Positions 35,665 to 46,870 of a stretch of 64,000 bases of DNA are shown piece after piece. The stretch spans positions 2,153,759-2,217,758 of the forward strand of contig SIJG01000015.1 in assembly GCA_023374025.1 (NCBI GenBank). Reading direction: 5' to 3'. The stretch is from Heterodera schachtii. Taxonomy: Eukaryota > Nematoda > Chromadorea > Rhabditida > Heteroderidae. The position numbers and the translations under genes are program-made. The notes under the pieces are model-generated. The model was given only the letters and a program-made list of their open reading frames with translations, was not told the origin of the DNA and searched no databases. Each line of letters opens with the position of its first letter. Positions within the stretch are counted from its first letter, which is position 1.

Positions 35665-35942
35665 CAAAAATAATTTTAATGCATAAATTTTAAAATTTGA
35701 AAAATCAATGAATTCTTCAAAATTATCGATTAATTAATTGAAATATTATTTATTTAAACAAAAGAAAGTTAATAAAGACATTATTAATGTATTATTCATT
35801 TATTTCGAAAAGCAGCCTTATAAAATATTACAAATTTAATATAATCAACGGCTTAAAGAATAAACAAGAGTTATTCAAGAAGGCCTATCGTCTGATCATA
35901 TCCGTGAATTGACTATAATAATTTTAAAGCTGCAGATGATCA
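35665..35942 (+). repeat. Dispersed repeat, copy 2
   Basis: Same-orientation counterpart of 21735-21985, sharing the anchors ATTATTTATTTAAAC, ATCAACGGCTTAAAGAA and TGAATTGACTA. It lies directly after the hAT fragment. Confidence 0.65.
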
Positions 35943-38935
35943 AAAAAACAGAATTTTGCTTAATAATTTAAAAATGTATAAAACGAAAACATAGAAGTTA
36001 GAAAAAATTTCTCAGTAGCGTTTATTTATTTATTTTGCCTTTAAATTTTACACCTTGTTTTATATAGAAATTTACTTGGTTTTAATCTTTTTTAGTGTCA
36101 ACAGAAGAAAAAGTTTTATTTCTTGTTTATTTATTTACATTTACGTTTGAACAAATTTTTCTCAGTTAAAACAAACATTTAAAGTTTAAACAAAAATTTT
36201 GTAATAAACTCAAGCAAATTAATAATCATATAAAATTAGCTGCTTTTCTTTTCATAAAGTTTATAATTTTCTTTCTTTTCTCTGTTTATTTTATGAACTT
36301 TTTTATTTTATGTTAAAAATTATTTAATCAGGCAAATTTCGTCAATGCGTTTTTCTTTAAAAAATTAATAATTTGCTAGTTAATTTATGGATAAAAATCT
36401 CTGACATTGTACAGTTTACTACTTATTTAAACTATTATTTACATAAATTTAGCGAAAGTGAAAATATTTATTTAACTAAAATTTATGTTTTTTCATCCAT
36501 TATTTCTATCATTCTAAACTTTTATACATTTTTATTATTTTTGAATTAAAAATTTTTATCTCAATTAAATTTAACAATCAAAAGCTTCAAATTTAATTTT
36601 GATATGTTGGTATTTATAGCAAATATAATTAAGATTTCTATTAATTTATAACTCGTTCCTTACAATATTCATAAATACTTTTTCGTTTTTTGTTATTCGT
36701 ATACTTATAGGGTTGAAAATTCCTAATAGTATTTTATGAATGCTTTATAATTCTATATAACAGTTTGGTAAATGAACAATTCATTTAAGCTTTAATCAAA
36801 AAATAAATACTTTTTTTTCATATTCGCTAAATATTTTGATTTAATTTTGATATATTTAATTAACGTGTTTAGCATTCTGTAAGAGATGGTTTGTATGCTT
36901 GTGAGTGCTTGAAAGTTAAGTGCAAAAATTTTCTATGTTTTTTAGCATTTCCGTTGACTTAAAATAATAAGGATGATTTGAAAATTTTCATTAATCTATT
37001 AGTTATTTTTTAATATTGGCTTTTCTTGCATCCGTGATTTTTTCATTATCAGTTCTATATTTATTTTTTGAAAATTTAATACTTATTTCATTGCATTAAA
37101 AAAAGATTACTTATAATTGTATATTTATTTAACATATAAATTAAATTTTATTATAAGATTTTTGTTATAACATATGTTTTATCCAATTATCTTTTAGCAC
37201 TTTTATTTTATATCATTCAAATTTGCAAATGATTATTTATTACGTATTAAAAAGCAAATTGTAATAGAAATAGTTCGTTTTATTGTTGAACGGTTTGATG
37301 ATTCTTGGCCGAAGGTTAGGCGTTTTGTTTAAATTAATTTATTTGTTTAAATTAAGTTATTAATTTTTTTAATGAGGTGGTATATGAAAATTTATTAACA
37401 AGAACTCCATGGTTGACTTTTTAAAACATTTTTATTAATTAAAAGTTCAAATTTGTTTATATAATTAAAATCCATATATTATTGTCCTGTTGAAGACCTT
37501 GATGAGTTCAAAGACGACTTTTACTGAGTTTAATGCTCGATTAAGTTAAATTTATCAAATTATAATTCTAAAATTTTGAATACTATTAGGATCTTACATT
37601 ATTTTAAAAAATTTATATTTTCTACCTTTCATTTAATCAGCTTTTTTAATTTTTGCATTTATTAAATTTTTGTTAATTTAATTGATATCTTTTTTAATTA
37701 ATGATAAAGGAATTCATTAATATTTCTTTGTTATTTTTCCGACTCAAAGGACTGTTTGATATCGTTTTATCATATTATATCAATAAAAATAATTTTTACT
37801 AACAAAGTATGATTTTTTGAATGGTTTTTTCGGTTCAAAAGCGGTTTAGATATATCAAATGAAAGCCCATAATCCTGCAATAAAAGCTAGAATCATTTAA
37901 GCTGCTTTTTAGAAAGAACTATAATTTAAATTAGTGCGTATTGAATTATTCAAATAATATTAATTTTTTATTTTTAAATCCATAAGTTAATATTTTCTTT
38001 GGAGCATTTACGGAACTTCCTCATTTTTAAACAAGGTTCATGTTTAATATAAGACTGCAAAGCATTTTTTGAACATGATTATTAATAAACCAAATTTCAG
38101 AATTTTTTTATTTATTCTACAATTATAAAGGAAGGTAAGATAAAAATTATATATATATTTTTAATTATAATATCGCTGGTTGATATGGTTGGAAAATCGC
38201 ACCGGTGCAACTGGCACTTATGCAATTTAATCTCTATTTTTAGTATATTTATTGCTTATTATTTTCAGAAGTTTCTTAAAATGTAAAATTACTAAAAGAT
38301 TATTTTTAAAATAAATATATTTAAAAAGAGATTCATAATTTTTTATAACTAATTTGTGATTTAATATTACTAATACACATGCAATTTAATTTACCTTATC
38401 AAATGCTTTTCATTTTGCGATTATTTATGAATTTAACAATCATATTTTTTAATTGTTCGCAGATTTACCTAAAATTAATGAAAAATTTCTCATTTATTTT
38501 GATTCAAAATTTTAACTAAACAAAGGTTTCATTTTTTTATTTGAATTTTGGGTTTTTCCTTTTAGTAAATTTAAAACAATTTTTCATAAGGTTGGATTTA
38601 ACTTCTGGAACATAAAATAAACTTTTTCTTAAAAAAAAGAAAATATAAGACAAATTTATTCCTTGATAATTTAAAATTTTCGATTTTTACACAATTTTCT
38701 CAAGATTTAGTTTAATTGTATTTTTTTCATCTAAAATGATTGACATACTAAAATATCATTTTTTCACATTCAAGAACAAAAAAAATGAATAAACGTTTTG
38801 CCGAATGTAAAAAAATAGAATTAAAGAATGGATGTGGTTATTTGGAGAAGAACAATTTGAGCATTTTGTGGACAATGACAGTGGAACGAAGGCAATGCGT
38901 CCCTTTATATTGATTAACATAAATGAAGAATTAAT
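35943..38935. other. T-rich sequence with a duplicated segment
   Basis: T-biased DNA. 36845-36918 matches 31309-31380 (ATTAACGTGT, AGCATTCTGT, TATGCTTG.GAGTGC). Read on the minus strand both copies contain an acceptor-like ACAG followed by AATGCT and the related peptides MLYTLIEYIKID and MLNTLIKYIKIK, so they could be duplicated micro-exons. The skew changes from T-rich to A-rich near 38.7 kb. Confidence 0.35.
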
Positions 38936-39195
38936 AGAGAGAGAGTAGAAACATAAAAAAATAATGATTTTACGATTGGTACTGAATTTTAAATGGGCAC
39001 CAGAAAAATAAATAAATATAATATGATTTTACGATTTGTACTGAGTTTTAAATGGGCATTCGAAATATAAAAAATATTAATGGGAATTAGAAATATAAAA
39101 AATAATGATTTTACGATTTGTACTGAATTTTAAATGGGCATTAATAATAAAAAATAATAATGTGCAATAGAAATATAAAAAAAATATGTTTTTAC
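38936..39195 (+). repeat. Imperfect tandem repeat of TTTTACGATTTGTACTGA
   Basis: Three copies of ATGATTTTACGATTTGTACT then GAATTTTAAATGGGCAT, near 38961, 39023 and 39106, plus a partial one near 39185, separated by AT-rich spacers with ATAAAAAATAAT. Period is irregular, about 62-84 bp. Confidence 0.65.
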
Positions 39196-39731
39196 GATTA
39201 ATTTTAATGAGATATGTTTGAAATAATGAAATTTTGTTATCCTTTAATTATATTAAAATTTGTTAAATAATTTTCATTATTTTTAAAAAAAAAATCTTTG
39301 TCAGTTTCATAATAATCAGCCTTTAAGACAAAGATAAAGCTAATAATAACATTCAATACAGTTCATCTTCATTCTAAATATTAAACTAAGTTAATGAAAA
39401 ATACCAAAAACGTTAATTACTTAATGCTAAATAATTAAAATAAATAAAAGTGAAATAGTAAGCTTAAAAATACTAAAACATTATCTCGTTAAAAAATGCA
39501 AAAAAGGAAAGTTCAAAAAAATAACATAATAAAAGTTGAATGAATGAATTTATAGTAAAATATCAATTATGGAAATAATCATTAAAAAAGAAACACCGGG
39601 TCAAAAATGTTTCTATCGGCTCCGGCGGACCCTAAAAATCCTTTATTTTCTTAAAACTTGGCTTAAAATCACAAAATTTGAACATTTTAAATTGTTGATT
39701 TTATTTGCTTTTGAATTTGGGCACCTTTTGC

Positions 39732-40950
39732 TTAACGACCACTCGCCGTCCCGATCCCACGAACAAACTTTGGACTAGAAACCGGACAACTGGGGTCGGA
39801 GGGATCCCGAGTCGGGATCCCGACTGAATCCCGATCCCGAGCAATCCCGAACATTTTGGAAAAACGATCGGGACGGATCCCGAGTCGGGATCCCCTACCG
39901 AATCCCGATCCCGATGAATCCCGAAGATTTTTTTCGGGATCCGCGGGATTATCGGGATTTGCTAAAACCCAATTTTTTTTTAAGTTTTGTGCTAAGTTTT
40001 GTTCAAATGCTTATCTAATATTTATAATTGATCAATTCGATTGTAAAAAAGAGGGATGGTAGTTATATCAGGTTTTTATAGATATTTTTCAAAATTAGAA
40101 TATCATGCACAAAAAAATCAGATTTTATGATCATAGATTAAAACTTTTAACAACATAGTTTTAAATGTTTTTTTAAAACTGCATCGGAATCAAAAACCAA
40201 ATTTTTAAGAATTTTTCGTAGCTAATATTTTCAAAAACTTTAGCGGAAAAAGGAGGAGGGAGGCCGGCGGTGCCGATAGGCGCGCCGGGAAAAATTTCAA
40301 ATGTAATTTGTTAACAGAATTTATGCAAAAACTGTCCATATTTTTTGAGTTTTAACGAATTTATAAGAAAATAATGGGTTCTTGGGTCGGGCGGTTCCGA
40401 TCTGCACTGAAGGAAAAATTTTTTTATTCTGATTAATAGACAAAATTCTTAGAAATCGTTGTACCATAAAAAGATTTAGTAAAGTTTTAGTAATTTAAAA
40501 GATAATTCATAATAATTATTTTTTGGAAGAAATGAAAGTCAAAAAATAGCCACTTTTGCGTCAAATTTTGAAAATTTTAGTGTAATTTTGGAGACCCGTG
40601 AAAAATATTGGGGATTTTTAAGAAATGACAATATTTTTTAATTTAAAATTCAAGATCTTAATTAAAAAATGGAAGATTTTTCGAAAAATTATCGTGACTT
40701 TAATCCCGCGGGATCCCGCGGGATTGGTAAAATGGTCGGGAGGGATCCCGATTCGGGATCCCGATGAAATCCCGATCCCGATCAATCCCGATGAATTTTA
40801 AAAATCACTCGGGACGGATCCCGAGGTCAGGATCCCGAAATTTAATCCCGCGGGATCCCGAAGAAATCCCGCGGGATCCCGATCCCGATCCGGTCTCTAC
40901 TTTGGACTAGCGTGTTCGAAGTAAAAGTTGACCTCGGACACCACACGCAA
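39732..40950 (-). pseudogene. Small minus-strand coding end split by hAT element 3
   Basis: Removing the hAT element and one copy of its 8-bp duplication joins 40908-40950 to 39732-39775 on the minus strand. The joined frame reads RVVSEVNFYFEHASPK on one side of the junction and FVRGIGTASGR and a stop on the other. A plausible intron precedes it (donor GTAAGT at 40989-40994, acceptor TCGTCGAAG at 40951). With the element in place the frame meets TAG, the first bases of the element, directly after SPK, so the last 11 residues are lost. No protein family is recognised, so whether this was a working gene is uncertain. Confidence 0.35.
39776..40899. mobile_element. hAT-type non-autonomous element 3, 1,124 bp, GATCCC words
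   Basis: Begins TAGAAACCGG and ends CCGGTCTCTA, flanked by a perfect 8-bp duplication CTTTGGAC (39768-39775 and 40900-40907). Both ends consist of GATCCCGA / TCGGGATC words, many as palindromic GGGATCCC. The core has GGTGCCGATAGGCGC at about 40268 and a degenerate second copy about 128 bp later, followed by TTTGTTAACAGA, the same arrangement as in element 1. No transposase is encoded; the frame at 39856-40062 is repeat-derived. Confidence 0.92.
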
Positions 40951-40999
40951 CTTCGACGAAACAAAAAATAATAATAAATTTTAAAAAAACTTACGTCGA

Positions 41000-42029
41000 G
41001 AGTTGTAAAGATGAAAATTATGTTAGAAAGATGATGGATATCATTAAAATAATAAATAAAATAAAAATTTTTGTTTATGAAATAATAATAAGAATAAATA
41101 TAATAAATGCTGCAATAAATAATAAAAGATCAAAATTGTATATTGAAGCAAAAATATTTGATTCAATACCAGTTATGCAGGAGTTTCTATATAATAATAC
41201 AATTGAAGGAATTTATACTAAAATATGAAATATGAAAGTAATTATTAAAAAAAACATATTTAAATTTTTAAAATGTTAAATAATTTTCTATAAAAAAAGC
41301 ACGATTAATTGTAAAATATTGAAAAGTTAATTTCATATATATATATAATAATTTTTATTAATAAAACAAATAAAATCAATCAAATCGGAAATACAGAAAA
41401 ATTATATTGAAATAATAAGTAATCTTTATTTAAATAAAATAATCAGATAAACAAAATATTTTGTAGTCTTGCTTGGTTTTGAAAGTTCTGTTGTTGTATT
41501 AACCCGTTAAGCAGCCGGCAAAGTAAAACTGAATCAAAATATTTTAAATATTGAAAAAAAATAAAATTTAAAAAATAAAATTAATTTGGAAATGATTCAA
41601 TTTTTTTAAATTTAGTACAAAAATTTTAATCCTCTACTTCTTTTAGAAACAATTTTTAAATAAACATTTCAATTTTCAAAAACTATCTTAAAACAATTAA
41701 GGAATTGTATGACATTAATATGAGTTAATAAGACAATTTTAATATACCAATGTATGAGCATATGTATTAAAAAAAAAGTTCAAAACTCAAAAATTTCAAA
41801 ACTCAAAAATATTTGCTAAATTTCGAACAATGCGATCCATTAAGCATATAATTATTATTTCTTTAATAATTATTACATATAGAAACAAAAAATTTCCTTA
41901 AGATATAAGCATTATAAAGAAAATAACAAGCAATTTTATTTTTTAATTAAAATAATTGTTAACTTGTTGGCAGGAATCCAAACCAATGATGTAAAATTAT
42001 CAGGAGATGAGGAAGAAATCTATCACGAC
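41000..42029. other. A-rich sequence, no firm gene
   Basis: A-rich DNA. A + strand frame at 41031-41228 (65 codons, ending AKIFDSIPVMQEFLYNNTI and a few more) is possible but has isoleucine/asparagine bias typical of A-rich DNA. Not called. Confidence 0.3.
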
Positions 42030-42260
42030 CATGTCTGGGCGAAGCTTGGCTTGGCATTCGAACCGAAGCTCGAAACGAAGTTTAATTTTTTCGAAGCTCG
42101 AATAAATTAGCTATATGGAATTTTTGACAAAAAATTTTTATATCAATTATTAATGCTTTTGCGATTTATGTGTCAAATGAAAATTAAAAGGAATATTTGG
42201 TCACTAGCAGTGTCGATAGGAGCCGCGGGTGGGGGGGGGGGGGGGTTGGAAATTTTGGCC
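42030..42260 (+). mobile_element. Relic of a word-terminated element, with a G run
   Basis: Near 42037-42105 the words CGAAGCTTGG and CGAAGCTCGAA are reiterated. At 42208 GTGTCGATAGGAGCCGC resembles the core word GGTGCCGATAGGCGCC of hAT elements 1-3 and is followed by an uninterrupted run of about 14 G. No ends or target duplication are visible. Confidence 0.45.
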
Positions 42261-42959
42261 CTATTTCCCACAAGATTTACAAGAAGAATTGCCAATTATG
42301 TGCCTTTTTGCAACAAAAATTTAAATCATTCGGCAAGGCATAAGAAATAGGAAACAACAAATTCGCTATTATTCAAGTTGGATGGAACCTATCAAATTTC
42401 TGAGCCTCAATTTATTATACAAATTATTAAATAAAAATTTTTTTGTAATTTTAAAAAATGGATAACCTAACCATGTATACTTTTAAATAAAAATGAATTA
42501 ATTTTTCAACGAGTAAAATGATAAAAATATTAGTTTTTATAAAATCGATAGGAAAATCAAATTAAATATCATGGGTTTTATAAGATGAACAACATTGTAT
42601 CATCTGAAATAATGTAAAATGATCTAAAAATTATGAGTTTAAATAAATAAATAAGTGAAAAAATTCGACAGAAGATATTCAAATGTTTCAGAAAAATAAA
42701 TAAAATATAAAAAAAGTTTATTTTTTTTGAAATCAACAGCATTTAAAGAATAATACTTAAAGCAAGCATCAATAAAAAAAGACGAATGAAAATTTAAAAA
42801 TTATTATTATTTTTTTAATCTGTTAAATTAAATCCCAAATATGATTAAATTATTGAGAAATATTAAGATGACATACACGTTCATTCAAAAAAAAATTTTA
42901 TAAAAAATTTATATTAAAAATAATTTTCTTTGAAAATTTAAATAATAATTGCATAAAAC
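42261..42959. other. A-rich sequence, nothing recognised
   Basis: AT-rich DNA without supported features. Confidence 0.4.
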
Positions 42960-43010
42960 TAGAGTTGGTCTGGAACGTTGAAATTGAGTGCACTTTGTTA
43001 CGAAAATTAA
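42960..43010 (-). mobile_element. Short relic matching hAT element 2
   Basis: GAGTGCACTTTGTTACGAAAATT is the inverse of the segment at 12635-12657 in hAT element 2. It is a solo fragment, about 50 bp. Confidence 0.55.
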
Positions 43011-45047
43011 ATTAACTCAGGTTAGCAGTAAAATAATTTAAGTAAAAAGATGAATTTTGTGAGGTTTTCATGATTTTAATATTTGCATTCGAGAATAACA
43101 AATTTTAAATTTACAATTACATATGATAATTGAAAGATTTCTATATTTGAACTTGAGAATGCAATTTAAAAAAAAACGCTTAGCCAAAAAATAAAATTTA
43201 TTTATAATTATTATTTATGATTACTTCTGAATGAGATAATCATTAAGACAACCAACATCAAATAAAAAAATAATATGGAAGACAATTATAAATAAAAAAA
43301 AATTAAAAAGTAAATAATACAAAATCTCGAAAAAACTTTTATTTATTTATACTAATACATTTATCAACTCGAGTGAAACAACAATAAAAAAATCCGATCT
43401 CTATGTATCACTTATTTAAAAAATAAACTTTATAAAATATTAAATTTAATTTTGAATTTAATAACATAAAAACTTTTATCCTCGACACCACGAACTTATT
43501 CTTAGAGATTGGGTAATGGACAATTAATTTATTTTTATTAATTAAAAACTAAATTGAAAATAAAATGGCAGAAATAGCAAAAATGAAAATAATAAAATAT
43601 TTATTTTAAGTCAAATATTCGTGGAAAATGATTTGATTAAGTAAAACTTTATTATTTCAGATTAAGAAAATTTTCTAAGCTATTCAAATAAAAGAAACAT
43701 CAAAATTTAAAAAACAAATTTTTAAATTGCATAATAATTTTTAAACGATTTGAAGTTATATAACGAACTTTGGCATGGTCAATTAAATGAATCAAAATAA
43801 GTTTTTCTATTCCGTCATTTATATGGTACAATCAAAAATAATCCATAAAATGAATGTACTTCATAATAGAATTTATTGAATTAGAAAAATGAAAAAATAT
43901 TATAATTTAAATTTTTAAATAATAAAAAGCAGTGCACTTTCTGCTAGTTTTTTAATATGGTGAATACAAGGGAGTGATTGTTATCGATTGCATTTAAGTA
44001 AATAATCCATAATTTTAATTATATACAAATATTTTAAAATAAAATTAACCAAAACTGATAATGAATTAAATATTTTCAAATGAAAAGAAATTATTCATAT
44101 TGTTTTTTCATATTCGTCTTTATTTATGAAAAGATATAAATATCATGTACAGAAAAGATAAACTGAAATAAGTTTTTTAACGAATTTCTTATTAATTAAT
44201 AAATTAAACTAAAAATTAATGTTTCGCTTAATGAAATATGGAAAAAAAGAATATAATACCTTAATATTAAAGCTAATACAAATTCATAAAATTTGTAACA
44301 ATCATCAATATTTCACTTAGAAATTGCGGCTCAAAACCGAAAAACTCCTCAATGCAAGGTTTTTAATAAGAAAGCATTATTAATACTAATAGTTAGTCAC
44401 TTAGTAACTCAATCAACAAATATACTTCATCCTGAATCCTTCTTTAACTCAAGTAAAACAAAGATAAAAATTTCTTTTAAAAAATAAAATTATTAATTAA
44501 AAACAAATGGCTAAAACATTTTCAGATAAATTTGAAAATTTATATTGATTCAATAACCAAAAAATATTATTTCTCTCCGATTCTGACCTCCAACAATCAC
44601 TAATTAATATAATTTATTTTAAAAATAAATAAGTGAAATTTGAAATATTTGATTTCATTTCTCAGATATTATTTGTTTCTTTTCACAAAGAAATAATTAA
44701 AAAAGATAATAAAAATAATATTATACACTTAAAAATGTATAGAATAAAATAAAAAACAATTTAGTCAGTAATAGCCTAGGAAAATCCAATAACAAACATA
44801 ATGATTAGTTAAATGTTAGAAATGCAGTAATATTAATCGAAAATAAAATGTTTAAAAAATTATAAAAAAATTTATTTTAAACAATTAAAGTTACAAAATT
44901 CAATTAATATTAAATATTAATTTAAATTTGTGTTTTTGACATTTTTAACAAGAGCAGCAACTATTTAAAAGATTGTGTTATCTTATCTTGGAAATAAATA
45001 AATATAAAATTCCTGGATAATCCAATCGTACAATTTTGTTTCAACAG
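43011..45047. other. A-rich sequence, nothing recognised
   Basis: AT-rich, A-biased DNA upstream of the + strand gene pair. No exon of the upstream gene was found with confidence here. Confidence 0.35.
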
Positions 45048-45201
45048 ATTATATAACCAATGCTCAGATCTTTTGGGTGAACGAAAATTTATCTTAAACT
45101 TTCTGAAATTGCTGAATTGTATCCTAATGAGTAAAACAAAAGTTTTACCATGGCAACATCGGTTAGAAATTAGCCGCGACCAAAGGACCAACCACACATA
45201 A
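45048..45201 (+). CDS. Terminal exon of an unidentified + strand gene
   Basis: It follows a strong acceptor, TTTTGTTTCAACAG, and reads LYNQCSDLLGERKFILNFLK, then LLNCILMSKTKVLPWQHRLE, then ISRDQRTNHT and a stop at 45199. Composition is clearly protein-like and the splice signal is of the form used elsewhere in the window. The minus frame at 44961-45206 is its shadow. Upstream exons were not found. The next + strand gene starts about 300 bp later, a spacing that would fit a nematode operon. Function unknown. Confidence 0.55.
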
Positions 45202-45507
45202 TGCATAATGAGAGAAAGGACTGACAGAAGAAAAATTCCCTTCCCCCTACAAGAGCCAAAATCATTTTTGAATATGCCGATCGTTTTGAAAGGACGACTT
45301 TTTCCTAGGTCTCCCTATTTCTTCCTTTTTGTGCTTTTTCTTCTCTTCCTCATCTTCCGCCGCTTCTTTTTATTCCCACTTCCCCCCCCCCCTCTCTTTC
45401 CGCTTATTTCAGCTTTGACTATTATTTTATTTTGACTGTTTTAAAACGAAAAAGCATAAAAAAATAAATTTTCCTTAATTGAATTTATTTAGTTTTTGTT
45501 CTTAAAA
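45202..45507 (+). other. Pyrimidine-rich spacer between two + strand genes
   Basis: About 300 bp of T/C-rich DNA with a run of ten C near 45380. The frame 45208-45435 is hydrophobic and reads through homopolymers, so it is not called. If the two flanking genes form an operon this would be the intercistronic region, where a U-rich element precedes the downstream trans-splice site. Confidence 0.4.
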
Positions 45508-46870
45508 ATGCCCAGCAATTCATCCTTGAAGGATATGAAATTGGGAGAATATTTGGAAAGAAAAAATCAACGGATTGGTTAAAATCTTGAGCAAATCGAA
45601 CAAAGAACTTCCGCCAAGAAAAGCGCAATCTTTGTGTGCCGTTTTGCGCCCCATTTGAATGGTGAAAATATTCCATATACTGAAAGTTTGATTTAAGAAA
45701 TTTTTCCAAAAAAAAGTTAGTCGGTTAAGGCTTCCCATTAATTATTTAAGAAATTATCCAACTTTACACTAATTTAATGTTTAACTTTTCCCTTAACAGA
45801 ATGGCACATTCGCCAACTCTTTTCCCATTGTGGCACAATAACTTCCGTCACAGAGTTACCAAAAACATTTCGTATCGAATTCGGGGAAAAACGAATGGCG
45901 GCGTTTGCGATTTGGTCAATGAACGACAAATATTGGCCCAATAATTTCAAAAAGATCATTTGCGATTGGTGGAATTGGAAAAATGACAAAACAGTGACAA
46001 TAATTGAAAAAGAATTACATGAAGAATTTTTAAATTTAAGAAGAATATTTAATTTTATAGTTTACTTTAGAATCAAGCCCAGGCAGGCCCACTAAACCCC
46101 GAGAAACAATCGGTTCCAAAGTTACGGCAAATTTGAATTTAATTAAAAAGGAATTTTAAATTATACACGTTGATAAATGAAAAATATTGCAACTGCTAAA
46201 TACTAATTTAATTCTAAATTTAAAATTAGATTATTTATAGATGCATGCCCCGGTAGGGTCAATTCCATTGACAGTGCAAAAAGTTGCGCCAAACTTAACT
46301 GATGATGAGCGGCAGAAAGAGAGCAGCATAACAAAAGGCGAAATTCTGTATGTTAACACGCAAATTAAATTTAAATGATAATTCATTTTTAATTTATCAA
46401 ACTCAATTCCTTGGAAAGTTACAAATTTTAAGTCATATGCCAAATCAAAAAGGTTTAGTCTGATTTTGGTTTTTGTGTGGTCAAAATATTTGTTGTCTAG
46501 TCATCCGATTTTCATTTTGATCGGGGTTTGGTCTCGATGCTTCTTTCAAAATTTAAGAAGTCCGGCAAATCCTATACACTCAAGACCATTTATGACCCAT
46601 TGTTAGTGTATTCCATCTGCCTTTTTTAGAATTTTACCACTGACCAATCAGTCCGTGCTTCCGTTGCCGACGCCGCCTTTCGACCTTTCGGCCGAAGAAT
46701 GTGAAGATGCAGACGATAAACGAACAGAAGCAGCAAAATTGGCGGAGGAGTTTGCCTCCAAAAACTTGACTTTGCAAGAACGGATGGAGGCCATTCTGAA
46801 GATGATCAGCGGAAGAAGCGGAGAAGAAGGGGCAGAGGAGGAAAAGGAGGAAGAGGAAGAAGAAAAGTAG
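45508..46870 (+). CDS. RRM-like protein with acidic C-terminus; one in-frame stop
   Basis: Six exons join in frame: 45508-45661, 45800-45993, 46071-46112, 46241-46351, 46501-46601, 46630-46870 (280 codons). Residues about 38-90 look like an RNA recognition motif: AIFVCRFAPHLNEW for the first strand, RQLFSHCGTITSV for the first helix and second strand, FRIEFGEKRMAAFAI for the third strand and second helix. Downstream are SIPLTVQKVAPNLTDDE, DFHFDRGLVSMLLSKFKKSG and a proline-rich PLPTPPFDLSAEE. The tail is a helix (LTLQERMEAILKMI) followed by a poly-Glu run. The first two junctions and the last one are well supported; exons 3 and 4 use weaker donors. TAA at 45580-45582 interrupts codon 25 in an otherwise continuous frame, so this is either a pseudogene, a sequence error, or the true start lies elsewhere. 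Role in RNA binding is inferred from the fold only. Confidence 0.6.

Noticed and set aside
30600..38700. piRNA cluster suggested by T-rich, gene-poor DNA
   Set aside because: The CTGTTTCA motif of rhabditid piRNA genes is not reiterated here, and tylenchid nematodes are thought to lack canonical piRNAs.
42220..42246. G run as an origin or G-quadruplex
   Set aside because: A single run of about 14 G next to a decayed element; no set of four spaced G tracts, so a quadruplex role is not supported.
45485..46443. Minus-strand frames opposite the RRM-like gene
   Set aside because: The + strand has consistent splice sites, joined frames and an RRM-like pattern; the minus frames are shadows.
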